A stretch of 64,000 bases of DNA from Methanocaldococcus sp. FS406-22 (GCF_000025525.1 NC_013887.1:1250729-1314728), one strand, 5' to 3'. Shown: positions 48,642 through 58,853, counted from the first letter of the stretch. Notes: generated by a model not told the origin, from the sequence alone. A program made the numbers and translations.

Positions 48642-48771
48642 CGGGCTCACCTCTGTGAGGAATTTTATTATTTTTTATTTTATTGTTTTTTTATTGTTTA
48701 ATTTTACTTCAAAGCTTATATTCTTGATTATCCATGAGAAAGTGGAAGAGCTAATGGGCAAAGCCCAAAGC
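48642..48771 (-). other. Long intercistronic spacer between mcrG and mcrA
   Basis: Other genes in the mcr operon are about 10 nt apart or overlap, but here 130 nt separate mcrG from mcrA. Near 48753-48763 is a short stem GGGC-TTT-GCCC just after the mcrG stop, followed by an AT-rich stretch. It could be a processing or attenuation site; a separate mcrA promoter is not obvious. Confidence 0.4.
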
Positions 48772-49554
48772 TTAGAGTTTCTCGAAGACATCTTCAACTG
48801 GCAAGAATCCTCCTAATGTTCTTGCTCTGTGGATTCTCTTAACGACTGTTAATAGCTCTTCATCCTCTCTCATTGGAACTCCATCAATTCTGTAGATTGT
48901 TGTAATTTCTTTCAATTTTTCTTCTGGTAATGGTTCTCCAACATCTACTGGCTCATCTAATGGTCTTCCAACCTGATCTTTAACGTATAAAACGTGTCCT
49001 GTTTTCTCATCATAGACATATCTCTGGAGGGCATCGAACATTAAACCGTTTTCGTCCAATCTTAATGAGTGTCCGTGGACAGTAGCTCCTCTGATACCAA
49101 TTCTTGCTGGGTCAAAGAATGCTGTATCAATTAAGAAGTTCTTTGACAATGCTTCTAAGTCACTCTCTCTCATCTCAATAACTTGTCTTCCTGATAATGT
49201 ACCTGTATCTACTCCTCTAAATCTCCACATGTATGTTCTTGCTCTGTCGTATGGTTGAGCTGGAGCAAAGTACATTGAATCAGCGAACTGAATGTATCTA
49301 ATTCTGTGCCCTTCTTTAGCTCCGTTAATTGGCTCAACTAAGTCTCTAACATAGTCTTCTGGTAAGTCCATCTCTTCTAATGGAGGGTGAACTGTTTTGT
49401 AATCTTCTCCTGGTTGTCTGTGACCCATTATTTTAACAACATCATCATCTGGAATGTCTCTCAACTTTTCTAACTGAACATCTGGGTTCATGTGGTCTCT
49501 TCTATTTTGAGCAATTTTTGTTTGACCTGGGTAGAACTGTGGCTTGTATGCCAT
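48772..49554 (-). CDS. mcrG: Methyl-coenzyme M reductase subunit gamma
   Basis: 260 residues, the usual length. Starts YKPQFYPGQTKIAQNRRDHM and has the conserved VKIMGHRQPGEDYKTVHPPL and RVRGVDTGTLSGRQVIE-type segment (here MWRFRGVDTGTLSGRQ). Forms the alpha2-beta2-gamma2 complex with McrA and McrB. ATG at 49554 after AGGTGATTGT. Confidence 0.97.
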   Translation of the reverse strand: MAYKPQFYPGQTKIAQNRRDHMNPDVQLEKLRDIPDDDVVKIMGHRQPGEDYKTVHPPLEEMDLPEDYVRDLVEPINGAKEGHRIRYIQFADSMYFAPAQPYDRARTYMWRFRGVDTGTLSGRQVIEMRESDLEALSKNFLIDTAFFDPARIGIRGATVHGHSLRLDENGLMFDALQRYVYDEKTGHVLYVKDQVGRPLDEPVDVGEPLPEEKLKEITTIYRIDGVPMREDEELLTVVKRIHRARTLGGFLPVEDVFEKL

Positions 49555-49563
49555 ACAATCACC

Positions 49564-50166
49564 TCAATTTAGGTTTAAGTGAAGTTTTATTTTTCTTATT
49601 ATTTCATCAATTTTAGTTTGAGGACAGGATTCTCCTCTAATCACCCCGGTTACAATATCAACAACTGTCCCTTCAGTTTTAGGTTCTAAAGGCATAACAT
49701 CTCTTGTCTTTATTCCATATTTAGCAAGATCTTCCATATCTACGGGAGCTTGGCAAACAATAATTGTTGGAATTTTTACATACTTTAAGAGAAGTCCTGC
49801 CTTATAGACAATATGGCTGATAACATTTCCGAAATGAACAACGCAGAGCTTATGTCTATTTATTTGCTCTGCTTCTTCTGGCTTTATACCAAAGGTTGAA
49901 CCTAATGCTCCTCTTGGAGCGTCATGTGGAATTCCCGAACCAGCATTTAAAACTAAAACGCTTGTTTGAATCCCTGCCTCTCTTATCCCATAAGTTATCT
50001 CACAGACAGGTTTTGTTATATGCCTCCTCCCTGGTGACATCGCTACAACTACTACATCATTTTTTAATGCCTCTGCAAATGTCCCTCTCTGTGCTAATCC
50101 TCCCCCCTCTCCTAAACCCATCACTGACCTACAATCCACTATTTGCTCTCTTCTCCCTACTGGCAT
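49564..50166 (-). CDS. mcrC: Methyl-coenzyme M reductase operon protein C
   Basis: About 200 residues. Not part of the purified enzyme; McrC is known as a component of the MCR activation complex (component A3a). Starts [28 protein letters not shown]. The ATG at 50166 overlaps the end of mcrD by one codon region; the longer frame to 50196 reads Lys-rich mcrD-shadow sequence and is rejected. Translationally coupled. Confidence 0.94.
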   Translation of the reverse strand: MPVGRREQIVDCRSVMGLGEGGGLAQRGTFAEALKNDVVVVAMSPGRRHITKPVCEITYGIREAGIQTSVLVLNAGSGIPHDAPRGALGSTFGIKPEEAEQINRHKLCVVHFGNVISHIVYKAGLLLKYVKIPTIIVCQAPVDMEDLAKYGIKTRDVMPLEPKTEGTVVDIVTGVIRGESCPQTKIDEIIRKIKLHLNLN

Positions 50167-50167
50167 A

Positions 50168-50656
50168 CTATTCCTCTTTTTCTTCTTTTTCCACAACTGT
50201 AACGGAGTTTGCCATTCTACTTCTTGGGTCGACCATTCCTATCAATCTTCTATCCATTTCATTTATTAGAAAGACCCCATCTTCACCATATTTAATATAG
50301 TCAGTAACTGTTGGTCTATCCTTTAGGAATTTTCCAACTCTTAAGTCATAGCCAAATGGAAACATTTCTTTGCATATAGCATCTAACTTGTCCAACTCAC
50401 TGTCATTGCTAAGGGTTATCCAAAACCTCCCTGCCATCACTGTTAACTCTACTGGAACTCCTTTAACATTTATTATCTTTCTCTCTGTATGATTCACTGG
50501 CAAACCTCTTGCTGGTCCATAAGTGATAACTTTAGGAAGAGGCTGACCGTGGATTACAACTCTCTCCACGGTCTTTAAATCATAGATTTTGTTAAGAAAT
50601 TTTTCAGTTGTAGAGGCTTTCAAATACCTGTGTGGAAAGATTTCGACCTCAACCAT
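50168..50656 (-). CDS. mcrD: Methyl-coenzyme M reductase operon protein D
   Basis: About 162 residues. [21 protein letters not shown] start and [20 protein letters not shown] region match McrD, proposed as a chaperone that binds unmodified or apo MCR. ATG at 50656 after AGTGATTGTTT. Follows mcrB by 17 nt. Confidence 0.94.
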   Translation of the reverse strand: MVEVEIFPHRYLKASTTEKFLNKIYDLKTVERVVIHGQPLPKVITYGPARGLPVNHTERKIINVKGVPVELTVMAGRFWITLSNDSELDKLDAICKEMFPFGYDLRVGKFLKDRPTVTDYIKYGEDGVFLINEMDRRLIGMVDPRSRMANSVTVVEKEEKEE

Positions 50657-50673
50657 AAACAATCACTTAAAAT

Positions 50674-52008
50674 TTAGATTTTGTCTTTAACTTCTAATGC
50701 TCCTTTTATGACATACTTCAATGGTTCTCTGAACTCATCAATTGCACTGAAGACAGTTCCAACTAATGCTGATGTTCTCTCTGGTGAGAACATCTGTGTT
50801 CCAGCGTCTAAACACATTGCAGCTGCAACTGGTGGAATAGCAAATCCTTTTGAGTGTCTTGTAACGATGTGGTTTCCGTTGAAGATTCCAGGCCCTCCTC
50901 CTCCGTAGATTGAGTGACTGAAGAATGAGAATCCAACTGCTGTACCTTCACATCTACCGAAGTCAACTCCTGGTAATCCAGTTTCGTATTCTAAGATGTC
51001 GTTGTAGTATAAAATTGTTGATGCAACATTTTGTGCTGCTCTTGCAGCTCCACAGTTTACAATGACAGCTGCAACTAAACCTGCAGCTGCATAAGCGTTC
51101 CACTTAGCAACATCAACTGGTTTGTACATTGTGAATCCTGAAGGTAGTGTTTTGTCTTCCTTAATAATTCCATCTTCTAAAGCTCTCTCAACAACTGAAG
51201 CTACTACTGTACCAACAGTTCCATTCTTACCGTTTGCTTTTACTAAGTCAATTACTAAGTTGTCTGCGTTTAATCCTTGGTAAGCTAAACCTAACAAGTG
51301 TAATCTTTCAAACAATCCTACAGCATCTCCCATTTCGAACATAGCTGTTTGTTCCATAATTGAAGCGAATGCAACTGCGTTCATAACATTTTTCTTTGTA
51401 CATGCAGCGAAGTGGTTTGCCATGATATTTCTTAACGCATAACCTGGACCTTCTAATGATAATGGGCTACCTAATAAAGCAGCGATGTTTGAACCTTTCA
51501 TTGTAACTTCGTGTGGGTAACCACCAACAACAGCTGCATGAACCATTGGAGCGTCGAACATGTCAACATCGAATGTTCTAATTATGGCCTCTTTTAATGC
51601 CTGAGCTGTGACTAAAACAGAAACTGAATACTCTGCTGCAACATCTAATCTCTTTGATGGAATTTGAACAGCCATCTGTTTTCCATCGTTAATTAATTTG
51701 ATGGATGTGTCGTCATCTTCTGAGACTCTAACAACTTTTTCAACATATTCAGCAATTGTTTCAGCATTTTCAACAATTGGCAAATCTAACTCTCTTCCTT
51801 TAATCATGCAACCTTTTCCACCAACTTGCCCAGTCCTTAAAGCGTTTTCTATTCCTGCTAAGTTAACTGCTACTGTCCTCTTAACATCTTTAACTAACAT
51901 CTGGATTGTTGGGTTGTGTAATGGACTGATAGCTTCTAAAGGAACGTTTTCTTCTACTAATTTACCTTTTTCATCATACAAGTTTATTGTGTCTTTGTAC
52001 TTTACCAT
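50674..52008 (-). CDS. mcrB: Methyl-coenzyme M reductase subunit beta
   Basis: About 444 residues. [20 protein letters not shown] start; [25 protein letters not shown] near residue 365 is the strongly conserved region close to coenzyme B. ATG at 52008 after GAGTGATTCCT. First gene of mcrBDCGA. Confidence 0.97.
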   Translation of the reverse strand: MVKYKDTINLYDEKGKLVEENVPLEAISPLHNPTIQMLVKDVKRTVAVNLAGIENALRTGQVGGKGCMIKGRELDLPIVENAETIAEYVEKVVRVSEDDDTSIKLINDGKQMAVQIPSKRLDVAAEYSVSVLVTAQALKEAIIRTFDVDMFDAPMVHAAVVGGYPHEVTMKGSNIAALLGSPLSLEGPGYALRNIMANHFAACTKKNVMNAVAFASIMEQTAMFEMGDAVGLFERLHLLGLAYQGLNADNLVIDLVKANGKNGTVGTVVASVVERALEDGIIKEDKTLPSGFTMYKPVDVAKWNAYAAAGLVAAVIVNCGAARAAQNVASTILYYNDILEYETGLPGVDFGRCEGTAVGFSFFSHSIYGGGGPGIFNGNHIVTRHSKGFAIPPVAAAMCLDAGTQMFSPERTSALVGTVFSAIDEFREPLKYVIKGALEVKDKI

Positions 52009-52027
52009 AGGAATCACTCCCACATAT

Positions 52028-52121
52028 TGGTTCGATATTAGTTATTCGCAGTTTATATATATCCAGTTTTTCATTTGAACGAAATCGTAACATTTATATA
52101 GTAGATGGATTTGGAATCTAC
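52028..52121. promoter_or_regulatory. Divergent mcr / mmp10 promoter region
   Basis: Minus-strand TATA box GGATATATATAAAC (52052-52065) serves mcrB, predicting a start near 52028 and a very short leader. Toward mmp10, CATTTATATAG (52091-52101) may be the plus-strand TATA. An inverted repeat GTAGAT/ATCTAC with 9-nt spacer lies at 52101-52121, placed to affect either direction. Confidence 0.5.
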
Positions 52122-52238
52122 AAGCAAACTTTTAAATTTAAAATTGATATAAACTCCAATAATTTTTGGTGAGAAAATCCATTATAAAATTTTCTCTTTG
52201 AAATTTTTTATTAAAAATATTTGTTATAGTGTGAAATC

Positions 52239-53486
52239 ATGAAAGAGGCTAATCTATTAATAGATTTAAGAGGAGAGCCAGGAATCAACTGCAATGGCTT
52301 TTGCAAGTTCTGTTATTTTAGAAAAGTTGATAAACAAAATCCTCAACCATTTGGATGTAGATATTGCCAATTTACAGTGGGCTGTGATTACTGCACTTAT
52401 TCAGTTAGAGAGATTAATGGTGATTTTATCCCTTTACCATTTGCATTGATGGAACTTCAAAGTAGTTTGCTCTTTAAAAGATACAGCAAAGTTAATTTAA
52501 CTGCTGGTGGAGATGTTAGCTGTTATCCTCAATTAGAAGAGTTATGCAAAGCTATAAGCAATATAGGTTTAAAAATACATCTTGGCTATACATCAGGAAA
52601 AGGATTTAACAAAGAGGGGATTGCAAAAAACTTGGTTGATTATGGAGTTGATGAAGTTACATTCTCAGTTTTTTCAACAAATCCAAAGCTTAGAAAGGAA
52701 TGGATGAATGATAAAAATGCTGAAACTGCTTTAAAATGCCTAAGATATTTTTGTGAGCATTGTGAGGTTCATTGTGCAATAATTGTTATTCCAGGGGTTA
52801 ATGATGGTGAAGAATTAAAGAAGACAGTTTCTGATTTAGTTGATTGGGGGGCTAAGGCAGTTATATTAATGAGATTTGCAAATAGTGAAGAACAGGGATT
52901 AATTTTAGGAAATGCTCCCTTAATTGAAGGTTTGAGAACACATACAATTGAGGAATTTAAAAATATTGTTGATGAAATCCATAATGAGTTTGGGGATTAT
53001 ATTAGGGTTACTGGCACTCCTTTACACGACCCAGTAGCTGGAACCCCATTTGCATTAGCTAAAGAAGAAAATAAAGGTATTTTAGAGAGATTAAAAGATA
53101 AAATAAATGGAGAGGCAACAATAATTACTGGAAATGTAGCATATCCATTTTTAAAAAAGATTTTTGATGAAACATCTGTAAATGTTGTTAAAGTTGATAA
53201 GGATATTGCCGATTTAATAACAGCTAAAGATTTAGAAAAATTGGATTTAAAGGATGTTAAAGAAACTGTCTTTATCCCACCAAAGGCTTTTGTGCATGAT
53301 AGGGTTGCTGAAGAGATTTTACGAAGGGATGGAGTAGATAGAATAGTTGTTAGAGGAGTTGAGCAATTAACATTAGATGGAGAGGTTAGTGGAATCTATA
53401 CAAAAGAAGAAGCATTAAAATTTGAAATTGAAGCATTTGAAGAATTAATTGGCATGATTAATTTCTTTGGAATGAAAAAACAATAA
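52239..53486 (+). CDS. mmp10: Mmp10, radical-SAM methyltransferase of McrA arginine
   Basis: B12-dependent radical-SAM enzyme that installs 5-methylarginine in McrA (methanogenesis marker protein 10). 415 residues. The radical-SAM cluster motif [10 protein letters not shown] starts near residue 20, followed at once by a second Cys-rich set [25 protein letters not shown] and [11 protein letters not shown] continue the SAM barrel; the C-terminal part (after about 290) is typical of Mmp10. ATG at 52239 follows GTGTGAAATC. It is divergent from the mcr operon encoding its substrate. Confidence 0.94.
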   Translation: MKEANLLIDLRGEPGINCNGFCKFCYFRKVDKQNPQPFGCRYCQFTVGCDYCTYSVREINGDFIPLPFALMELQSSLLFKRYSKVNLTAGGDVSCYPQLEELCKAISNIGLKIHLGYTSGKGFNKEGIAKNLVDYGVDEVTFSVFSTNPKLRKEWMNDKNAETALKCLRYFCEHCEVHCAIIVIPGVNDGEELKKTVSDLVDWGAKAVILMRFANSEEQGLILGNAPLIEGLRTHTIEEFKNIVDEIHNEFGDYIRVTGTPLHDPVAGTPFALAKEENKGILERLKDKINGEATIITGNVAYPFLKKIFDETSVNVVKVDKDIADLITAKDLEKLDLKDVKETVFIPPKAFVHDRVAEEILRRDGVDRIVVRGVEQLTLDGEVSGIYTKEEALKFEIEAFEELIGMINFFGMKKQ

Positions 53487-53505
53487 AATATTATTAAATA
53501 TTATT

Positions 53506-54489
53506 TTACTCATTTAATTGTTTTTGCAATAATTTAGCTACAGCAAAGCTTGGAGTTGCTAAAGAAACATCCTTACCATAGGTTTCTTTTATTGATATTA
53601 TATTATAGCCATCTAAAGCATCTTTTAAAATTTCTTCTCCCAAACCAGTAATAACTACATCATTTAAATTGTATCTTTTTGCAATAGCATCAACATTTTC
53701 TCTAATTAATTCTAACAGCTTATTATAAAGCCTATTAACAAAATCTATTAGCTCATTATCACTAACCATTTCTCTATCAGCACATAAAACTCTTGCTAAT
53801 CTTGTTAAGCATGAATCTCTATCCTTTCCAGCTCCATCTGGAGTATCACAGGTATAATCTTCTTCTGCAATTTTATTTAGAATTAAAGAAATATCCGCTG
53901 TAATGGCAAAGTATTCTGAGGATAAATTTGTTAATTTCCCTCTAAACATTATTTTGTTAGTTAAAAAAGTAACAGGAGTTCTTAAAGTTCCAACATAAAC
54001 TAACTGATTATTCATTAATCTATCCAAATCTGTTTTTTCAGATAGAATATTCTTATTTTTTATTGGAATTATATCTGTGGTTGTAGAACCCATATCAACC
54101 AAAATACAGCTATCTTTTATAAACTCTGAAACAAATTTGGCAGTAGCCATCCAATTTGATGCTGAAACATCTAAATAGTTTTTCTTAGCTTCTTCTGATG
54201 TCAAAAAGTTTCCATTAACATCAAACACATATATTGGACAGTCAAAGGATTTTTCAACTTTATTTATTATATCCTCAACTCCTTCTTTTTTTGTTTTGTA
54301 GCAGTCAGCTAACTCAGCAGTCATAACTAAGGCAACATAATCAACATCATTATTGTAGTTTTTTAATAAATCTTCTAATTCATCTTTTTTCTTCCACATA
54401 GGAAAATAGATATGATGGATTTTATAATTTTCTCCTTCAATCTCTGTGATTTTTGTATTAGCCCCACCAATATCTATTCCCAAAATCAT
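53506..54489 (-). CDS. mfnF: MfnF, methanofuran biosynthesis enzyme (ASKHA fold)
   Basis: Joins the furan moiety (F1) to gamma-glutamyltyramine during methanofuran synthesis. About 327 residues with an actin/hexokinase-like fold: phosphate 1 loop GIDIGGANTKI at the N-terminus and phosphate 2 loop VDMGSTTTDIIPI near residue 125. ATG at 54489 with GGTGATACA upstream; the longer frame to 54627 overlaps the priS promoter and is rejected. Assignment follows the characterised M. jannaschii MJ0840. Confidence 0.92.
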   Translation of the reverse strand: MILGIDIGGANTKITEIEGENYKIHHIYFPMWKKKDELEDLLKNYNNDVDYVALVMTAELADCYKTKKEGVEDIINKVEKSFDCPIYVFDVNGNFLTSEEAKKNYLDVSASNWMATAKFVSEFIKDSCILVDMGSTTTDIIPIKNKNILSEKTDLDRLMNNQLVYVGTLRTPVTFLTNKIMFRGKLTNLSSEYFAITADISLILNKIAEEDYTCDTPDGAGKDRDSCLTRLARVLCADREMVSDNELIDFVNRLYNKLLELIRENVDAIAKRYNLNDVVITGLGEEILKDALDGYNIISIKETYGKDVSLATPSFAVAKLLQKQLNE

Positions 54490-54572
54490 TGTATCACCGT
54501 GAAAAATTTTATAACTCTCCAAATAATTATTGTTAATTCCTAAGCCAATACTAAAAGTTGAGGGATAGATAT

Positions 54573-55616
54573 ATGAATACTTTTGTTGAGGTTCAAAAAT
54601 TGTATAGAGAATATTATAACTTCGCAATAAAAAACAATATTCTTGAAATCCCTGAAGGTATTGAATATAGGGAATTTGGATATGGTTATTTAAAAAAAGT
54701 TGATAATAGAAACCTTTCTTTTAAAAATGAGGGAGAATATAAAGATTGGGTACTAAAAAACGCACCAATGCACTTTTACAAATCTTTAGCTTATATGCTT
54801 TACCCAAACAAATCAGGTGGAGCGGCTAAAAAAGGTATATTTAGAAGAGAATTAGCGTTTGATATAGATGTGCATAAAACAAAAAAATGTAAGCACGATG
54901 AAGATTGGATTTGTAAAAATTGCTTAGAGGAGGCAAAAAATCAAGCTATTTATTTAATTGAAGAATTTTTAATTCCTGACTTTGGTTTAAATGAAGAAGA
55001 TTTAAAGATTGTATTTAGTGGAAATAGGGGCTATCACATCTATATAAAACCAAAGGATGAAAACATTAGAGATATTATTGAAAAGTTCTCAAAGGAAGAT
55101 AGAAGGTTTTTAATGGACTATATAATGGGAAAAAATTTGTATTTAGAATCGGTCGGAAGTGGTTGGAGAAGAAGACTGATAAAAGAGTTTAAAAAAGCTG
55201 GAATTGGAATAAAACAGTTTGAAAAAGAAAAAAATTGGAAAAAAATAATTGAAAAAAGAAAAAATAAGGATAAAATCTACAATATTATCGAAAAAACTAA
55301 AAATAAACTTGAATTGGATGAAAAGGTTATGGACGATGACATAAGGCTTTTGAGGGTTATAAATTCTCTACACGGTTATACTGGCTTTGTCGTTAAGCCA
55401 CTAAATGGTTTAGATGAGTTAAAGAGATTCAACCCATTAAAAGATGCCATATTTAAAGAGTTTGAAAATAAGGTGTATGAAGTTAATATATTTGATGATA
55501 GAAAATTCGAAATCGAAATTTGTGGAAAAAAATATAACAATAAAAGCAAAAAAATTACTGGCTCCGCTTTGTTATATTTATTTGGGCACAATATTAAATT
55601 TGAATTACTTCAATAA
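54573..55616 (+). CDS. priS: DNA primase small (catalytic) subunit PriS
   Basis: Archaeal/eukaryal-type primase that makes RNA/DNA primers. About 347 residues. Catalytic Asp pair in LAFDIDVHKTKK near residue 97; zinc motif KCKHDEDWICKNC directly after; nucleotide-binding FSGNRGYHIYIKP near 150; late motif RLLRVINSLHGYTGFVVKPL. ATG at 54573 after AGGGATAGAT. The stop adjoins the end of the convergent DUF166 gene with no spacer. Confidence 0.95.
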   Translation: MNTFVEVQKLYREYYNFAIKNNILEIPEGIEYREFGYGYLKKVDNRNLSFKNEGEYKDWVLKNAPMHFYKSLAYMLYPNKSGGAAKKGIFRRELAFDIDVHKTKKCKHDEDWICKNCLEEAKNQAIYLIEEFLIPDFGLNEEDLKIVFSGNRGYHIYIKPKDENIRDIIEKFSKEDRRFLMDYIMGKNLYLESVGSGWRRRLIKEFKKAGIGIKQFEKEKNWKKIIEKRKNKDKIYNIIEKTKNKLELDEKVMDDDIRLLRVINSLHGYTGFVVKPLNGLDELKRFNPLKDAIFKEFENKVYEVNIFDDRKFEIEICGKKYNNKSKKITGSALLYLFGHNIKFELLQ

Positions 55617-56279
55617 TCATGGGAGATGAATTACTTCAATGCCTTTAACTAAAATTTTTCCTGCCTTTGTTTTCTTTCCTTCTTTCTCTACAAACAACCT
55701 TATTTTTCCAGCCCTACAAAAGTGTTGAACCCTCAACCCAATATCTATTAACACTTTATCATCAAACTCTCTCCCAATAAATTCTTTTAATGTTTCAGAA
55801 GTTGAACCACATGGAGCTTCTCTTAAAACATCAATTTTCTCAATTTTGTTATTCTTAATAAATAATTTCACTTTTGGCCTTCCAAAATATTTTAGAAATT
55901 CTCTCAATTGAGGATAGTTATTTAGATAATATTTTAGCTCATCTTCGTCAATATCACACATTAAATATGGACAAAAAGCATTTCCAAAACTCTCTAACTG
56001 TTTTTTAAATCCCTCTCCTTTCCAAGCTCCAACAAGAACAAAAGCTTTATCATTAAGTTCTTTTATATTTCTAATAAGTTCATAAGTTAAGTCAGGGTTT
56101 AAGGTGTAAGTTATGAATAAATCATAATCTTTTAATTTTTCAGTTGTATCTTTGCTTATTGTTATCTCATCAAAATCTCCATAATATTTAACAATTATAA
56201 AATCACATGGAAATTTTGATTTGATTGTTTTATAAGCTCTGTCTCCATAAGCTCCATCGGTTAAAATAGCAACCTTCAC
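55617..56279 (-). CDS. DUF166 protein
   Basis: 220 residues. Starts KVAILTDGAYGDRAYKTIKSKFPCDFIIVK; later LREAPCGSTSETLKEFIGREFDD (about residue 153) contains the conserved Cys region of this archaeal family, once labelled thymidylate synthase-like without proof. GTG start at 56279 after GGTGAAA. Convergent with priS and downstream of the tRNA-Gln on the same strand. Confidence 0.82.
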   Translation of the reverse strand: MKVAILTDGAYGDRAYKTIKSKFPCDFIIVKYYGDFDEITISKDTTEKLKDYDLFITYTLNPDLTYELIRNIKELNDKAFVLVGAWKGEGFKKQLESFGNAFCPYLMCDIDEDELKYYLNNYPQLREFLKYFGRPKVKLFIKNNKIEKIDVLREAPCGSTSETLKEFIGREFDDKVLIDIGLRVQHFCRAGKIRLFVEKEGKKTKAGKILVKGIEVIHLP

Positions 56280-56332
56280 ACTTTCACCGTATATTTAAAT
56301 TAATAAATATATTCTGCTAAAAATAAAAATGG

Positions 56333-56405
56333 TAGCCCGGCGCGGATTCGAACCGCGGTCCCGGGGTCCAAAGCCCCGGATGATAGGCCACTACACCACC
56401 GGGCT
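56333..56405 (-). tRNA. tRNA-Gln (UUG)
   Basis: Cloverleaf: acceptor AGCCCGG/CCGGGCT, anticodon stem CGGGG/CCCCG with loop CTTTGGA giving anticodon TTG, T arm GCGG-TTCGAAT-CCGC. Discriminator A; no CCA is encoded. No intron. Confidence 0.96.
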
Positions 56406-56437
56406 ACATCAAACGTAAGCAATTTAGTAAATACTAA

Positions 56438-56455
56438 GAAGGGGTATATATACTT
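56438..56455 (-). promoter_or_regulatory. Promoter of tRNA-Gln
   Basis: Minus-strand TATA box AGTATATATACCCC at about 56438-56452, roughly 35-45 nt upstream of the mature 5' end at 56405. Confidence 0.55.
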
Positions 56456-56465
56456 TTCGGCGTAA

Positions 56466-56479
56466 TGTTTATATATAAG
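56466..56479 (+). promoter_or_regulatory. Promoter of tRNA-Thr
   Basis: TTTATATATAAG at about 56468-56479, near 30 nt upstream of the tRNA at 56506. Good match to the strong stable-RNA TATA boxes of this genus. Confidence 0.6.
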
Positions 56480-56505
56480 TGATAGTAATTTAACTATGCT
56501 AAGGT

Positions 56506-56582
56506 GCCTCGGTAGCTCAGCCTGGCGGAGCGCCTGCTTGGTAAGCAGGAGGTCGCGGGTTCAAACCCCGCCCGAGGCTCCA
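56506..56582 (+). tRNA. tRNA-Thr (GGU), CCA encoded
   Basis: Acceptor GCCTCGG/CCGAGGC, anticodon stem CCTGC/GCAGG with loop TTGGTAA giving anticodon GGT, T arm GCGGG-TTCAAAC-CCCGC. Discriminator T (typical for archaeal tRNA-Thr) followed by encoded CCA (56580-56582). No intron. Confidence 0.96.
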
Positions 56583-56632
56583 TTTTTTATTTTGGAATAT
56601 TATATCAATAAAATTAAATATATAAATTAGTT

Positions 56633-57382
56633 TTAATTAGATTCCTTATTCTCTAAACTTTCATTACTTTCCTCTTTTTTCTCATCTTCAGAAATTATTC
56701 CAATAGATTTTAAAATATCTTTTAAAAATTCTATAGTTTTCATTTTTCCTTCTCTACTTCTAACTTCATAAACCTTCAAAGGATTAACTGCTTTATATAT
56801 CTCTTGTTCAGAAACTCCCAAATCTCTACTTCTTGCCTGACAAACTCTCACAGCAACATCGTTAATCTTTGAATCTGCCTCATCAGCGTAATGAACTATA
56901 TATGCCTCTATAGAGTTTGGTCTTGTTGGAGAATGGTCTCCATGATGAGAGGCAACTATCTTTATAACCTCAATTGGAAAATCTCTTTTGTAGAGCTCAG
57001 CAACAGCTAATGTTAGATGGTCTAAGTTAAACATATCATAGTGGTCAAAAGTGCCGTCTTCTTTTCTTATATAGTTGTAGGGTTTCATTATATCATGTAA
57101 TAGAGCTCCAGCGATTATATAATCCCTATTAACCTCAACGCCATAAACCTCCTCCAAAACATCAGCCATCTTTAAAGCCATCTTTGTTACTGATATTGTA
57201 TGCTCTATTAAGCCACCTTCATATCTATGATGCCAATTTATACTTGCTGGAGCTTCTTCAACACTAATTCCAGTATCTACAATCCCTGGATGTGTTGCCT
57301 TAGGATTTTTTAAAAATTCAATAACCTTTTTTCTTAACTCTTCATCCTTTATTTGCTCTGCAAGTTTTATCAACCTCTCCAT
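56633..57382 (-). CDS. HD-domain hydrolase
   Basis: 249 residues. Metal-binding His/Asp pattern: HHRYEGGLIEHTIS, then GALLHDIMKPYNY (the HD pair near residue 96), SHHGDHSPTRP and HYADEADSK. This is the conserved archaeal HD phosphohydrolase class; substrate (nucleotide or 2',3'-cyclic phosphate) is unknown. The C-terminal tail is Glu/Asn-rich. ATG at 57382 after GGGGATTGAA. Confidence 0.82.
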   Translation of the reverse strand: MERLIKLAEQIKDEELRKKVIEFLKNPKATHPGIVDTGISVEEAPASINWHHRYEGGLIEHTISVTKMALKMADVLEEVYGVEVNRDYIIAGALLHDIMKPYNYIRKEDGTFDHYDMFNLDHLTLAVAELYKRDFPIEVIKIVASHHGDHSPTRPNSIEAYIVHYADEADSKINDVAVRVCQARSRDLGVSEQEIYKAVNPLKVYEVRSREGKMKTIEFLKDILKSIGIISEDEKKEESNESLENKESN

Positions 57383-57454
57383 TTCAATCCCCCTAAACTT
57401 TTAAATACATCTAAAAGTAAAAATAATATTTAAGCTATTTAAAGGTGTTGTGTA

Positions 57455-57817
57455 ATGATAGAATTAGCTAAAAACCATCTAAAGAAGGTTTTGGAAGTTT
57501 GTGGAGCTAACAGAAATTGTCCCTATTATCCTTGTCACTTTGATGGGCAAGTTTGCTTATGGTGTTACTGCCCATTCTACCCATGTGAAGATGAAGAATT
57601 AGGAGAGTATGTTGAAAGAAAAGATGGAACAAAAATCTGGAGTTGTGTGAAGTGCTTTTGGATTCATAGGGAGGATGTTGCAACTGAAATATTGAGGGAA
57701 ATTTTAAATTTAACCAAAGATAAAAGTATAGACGAAGCTCTAAAACTCTTAGATAATCATGAGTTAATGTTGAAAATAAAGGAGAAAGTTAAAGAAAAAT
57801 ATCCCCCAAATAGGTGA
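57455..57817 (+). CDS. Cysteine-rich small-domain protein
   Basis: 120 residues. A Cys-rich N-terminal domain (CGANRNCPYYPCHF, VCLWCYCPFYPCED, WSCVKCFWIH) probably binds zinc or an Fe-S cluster (PF04071-type small domain). The C-terminal part is helical. ATG at 57455 after AGGTGTTGTGTA. The prepilin peptidase gene begins five bases after its stop, so cotranscription is likely, though a role in pilus assembly is only inference. Confidence 0.78.
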   Translation: MIELAKNHLKKVLEVCGANRNCPYYPCHFDGQVCLWCYCPFYPCEDEELGEYVERKDGTKIWSCVKCFWIHREDVATEILREILNLTKDKSIDEALKLLDNHELMLKIKEKVKEKYPPNR

Positions 57818-57821
57818 AATC

Positions 57822-58841
57822 GTGGATTTACTAAGTGTAGTTTATATTATTAACTTTATTTTACTTATTTTAGCGTCAATCACTGACATTAAAGAAAGAA
57901 TAATCCCCCACAAATATACAATTGCCATGATTATAATGAACTTAGTTGTTGGCTACTACTATTTTGGATTTAATGCCATTATCGCATTTTTCTCTACTCT
58001 AATACTATGTTTAATACTAAGTGTTGGAATGGGAGGAGGAGATGTTAAGCTATTTACAGCCTTAGCTCCAATTTTTGCTTATCCAAACTCGTTTGTATTT
58101 TATATCCCAAAATATATCCTCTACCTAATAGCAATCAGCATGTTTATTGCCGCAGTTTTTCCGATGTATAAAATTTTAATGAGATATTGGAGAGATATTC
58201 TACCTTCAGCTTGTTATTTAACTATGATTCTTGGTATATTATACTATTTTACACATGCCTATAAAATTCCATATGCTTCAATAATTATATGGGTTTATAT
58301 AATAATATCCATATTCATCTCGCGAAAAATCCCGAAATATAAGGAATATACGAAAAAATTGGGATATTTATTCCCTGTTTATTTGTTATTCATATATATC
58401 ATTGATAAAACTTATTTTATTAAATATAATGTGCTATTAACCTCCATAATATACCTTTGCGAAATAGTACTGATATCTATCGTTATTTATGCACTTACAG
58501 GTGTAGAAACCTCTGACAAAAAACATATTGATGAATTGAAAGAAGGAGATATTCTAAGGGATGTTATAATTATAGATAAAGATGGTGTTGAAGTAAAAAA
58601 CTTAAATATAATGAAAAGAATAAAATTTCTATTAGAACATGAAATTAAAGACAATGAAAAAGAAATAATAATCACCGATGGAGAGGGATTATCCAATGAA
58701 GACATTCAAAAAATAAAAAAACTTTATATGGAGGGAAAAATCCCTGATAAACTAAATGTTATAAGAACCTACCCATTTGTCCCGTTTGTTGTTGTTGGTT
58801 ACTTAATAGTTCTAATATTGATGAACTCCTCTATAATCTAA
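57822..58841 (+). CDS. eppA: EppA-type class III prepilin peptidase
   Basis: Membrane aspartic protease of the A24 family, 339 residues, with several hydrophobic segments. Catalytic Asp in SITDIKERIIP near residue 22 and GxGD motif MGGGDVKLF near 72. The C-terminal soluble extension (after about 225) is longer than in the archaellin peptidase FlaK. Next to genes with QxSxE pilin signals, it is the EppA equivalent that trims type IV-like pilins. GTG start at 57822 after AGGTGAAATC. Confidence 0.87.
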   Translation: MDLLSVVYIINFILLILASITDIKERIIPHKYTIAMIIMNLVVGYYYFGFNAIIAFFSTLILCLILSVGMGGGDVKLFTALAPIFAYPNSFVFYIPKYILYLIAISMFIAAVFPMYKILMRYWRDILPSACYLTMILGILYYFTHAYKIPYASIIIWVYIIISIFISRKIPKYKEYTKKLGYLFPVYLLFIYIIDKTYFIKYNVLLTSIIYLCEIVLISIVIYALTGVETSDKKHIDELKEGDILRDVIIIDKDGVEVKNLNIMKRIKFLLEHEIKDNEKEIIITDGEGLSNEDIQKIKKLYMEGKIPDKLNVIRTYPFVPFVVVGYLIVLILMNSSII

Positions 58842-58853
58842 AGCGTGAATACC

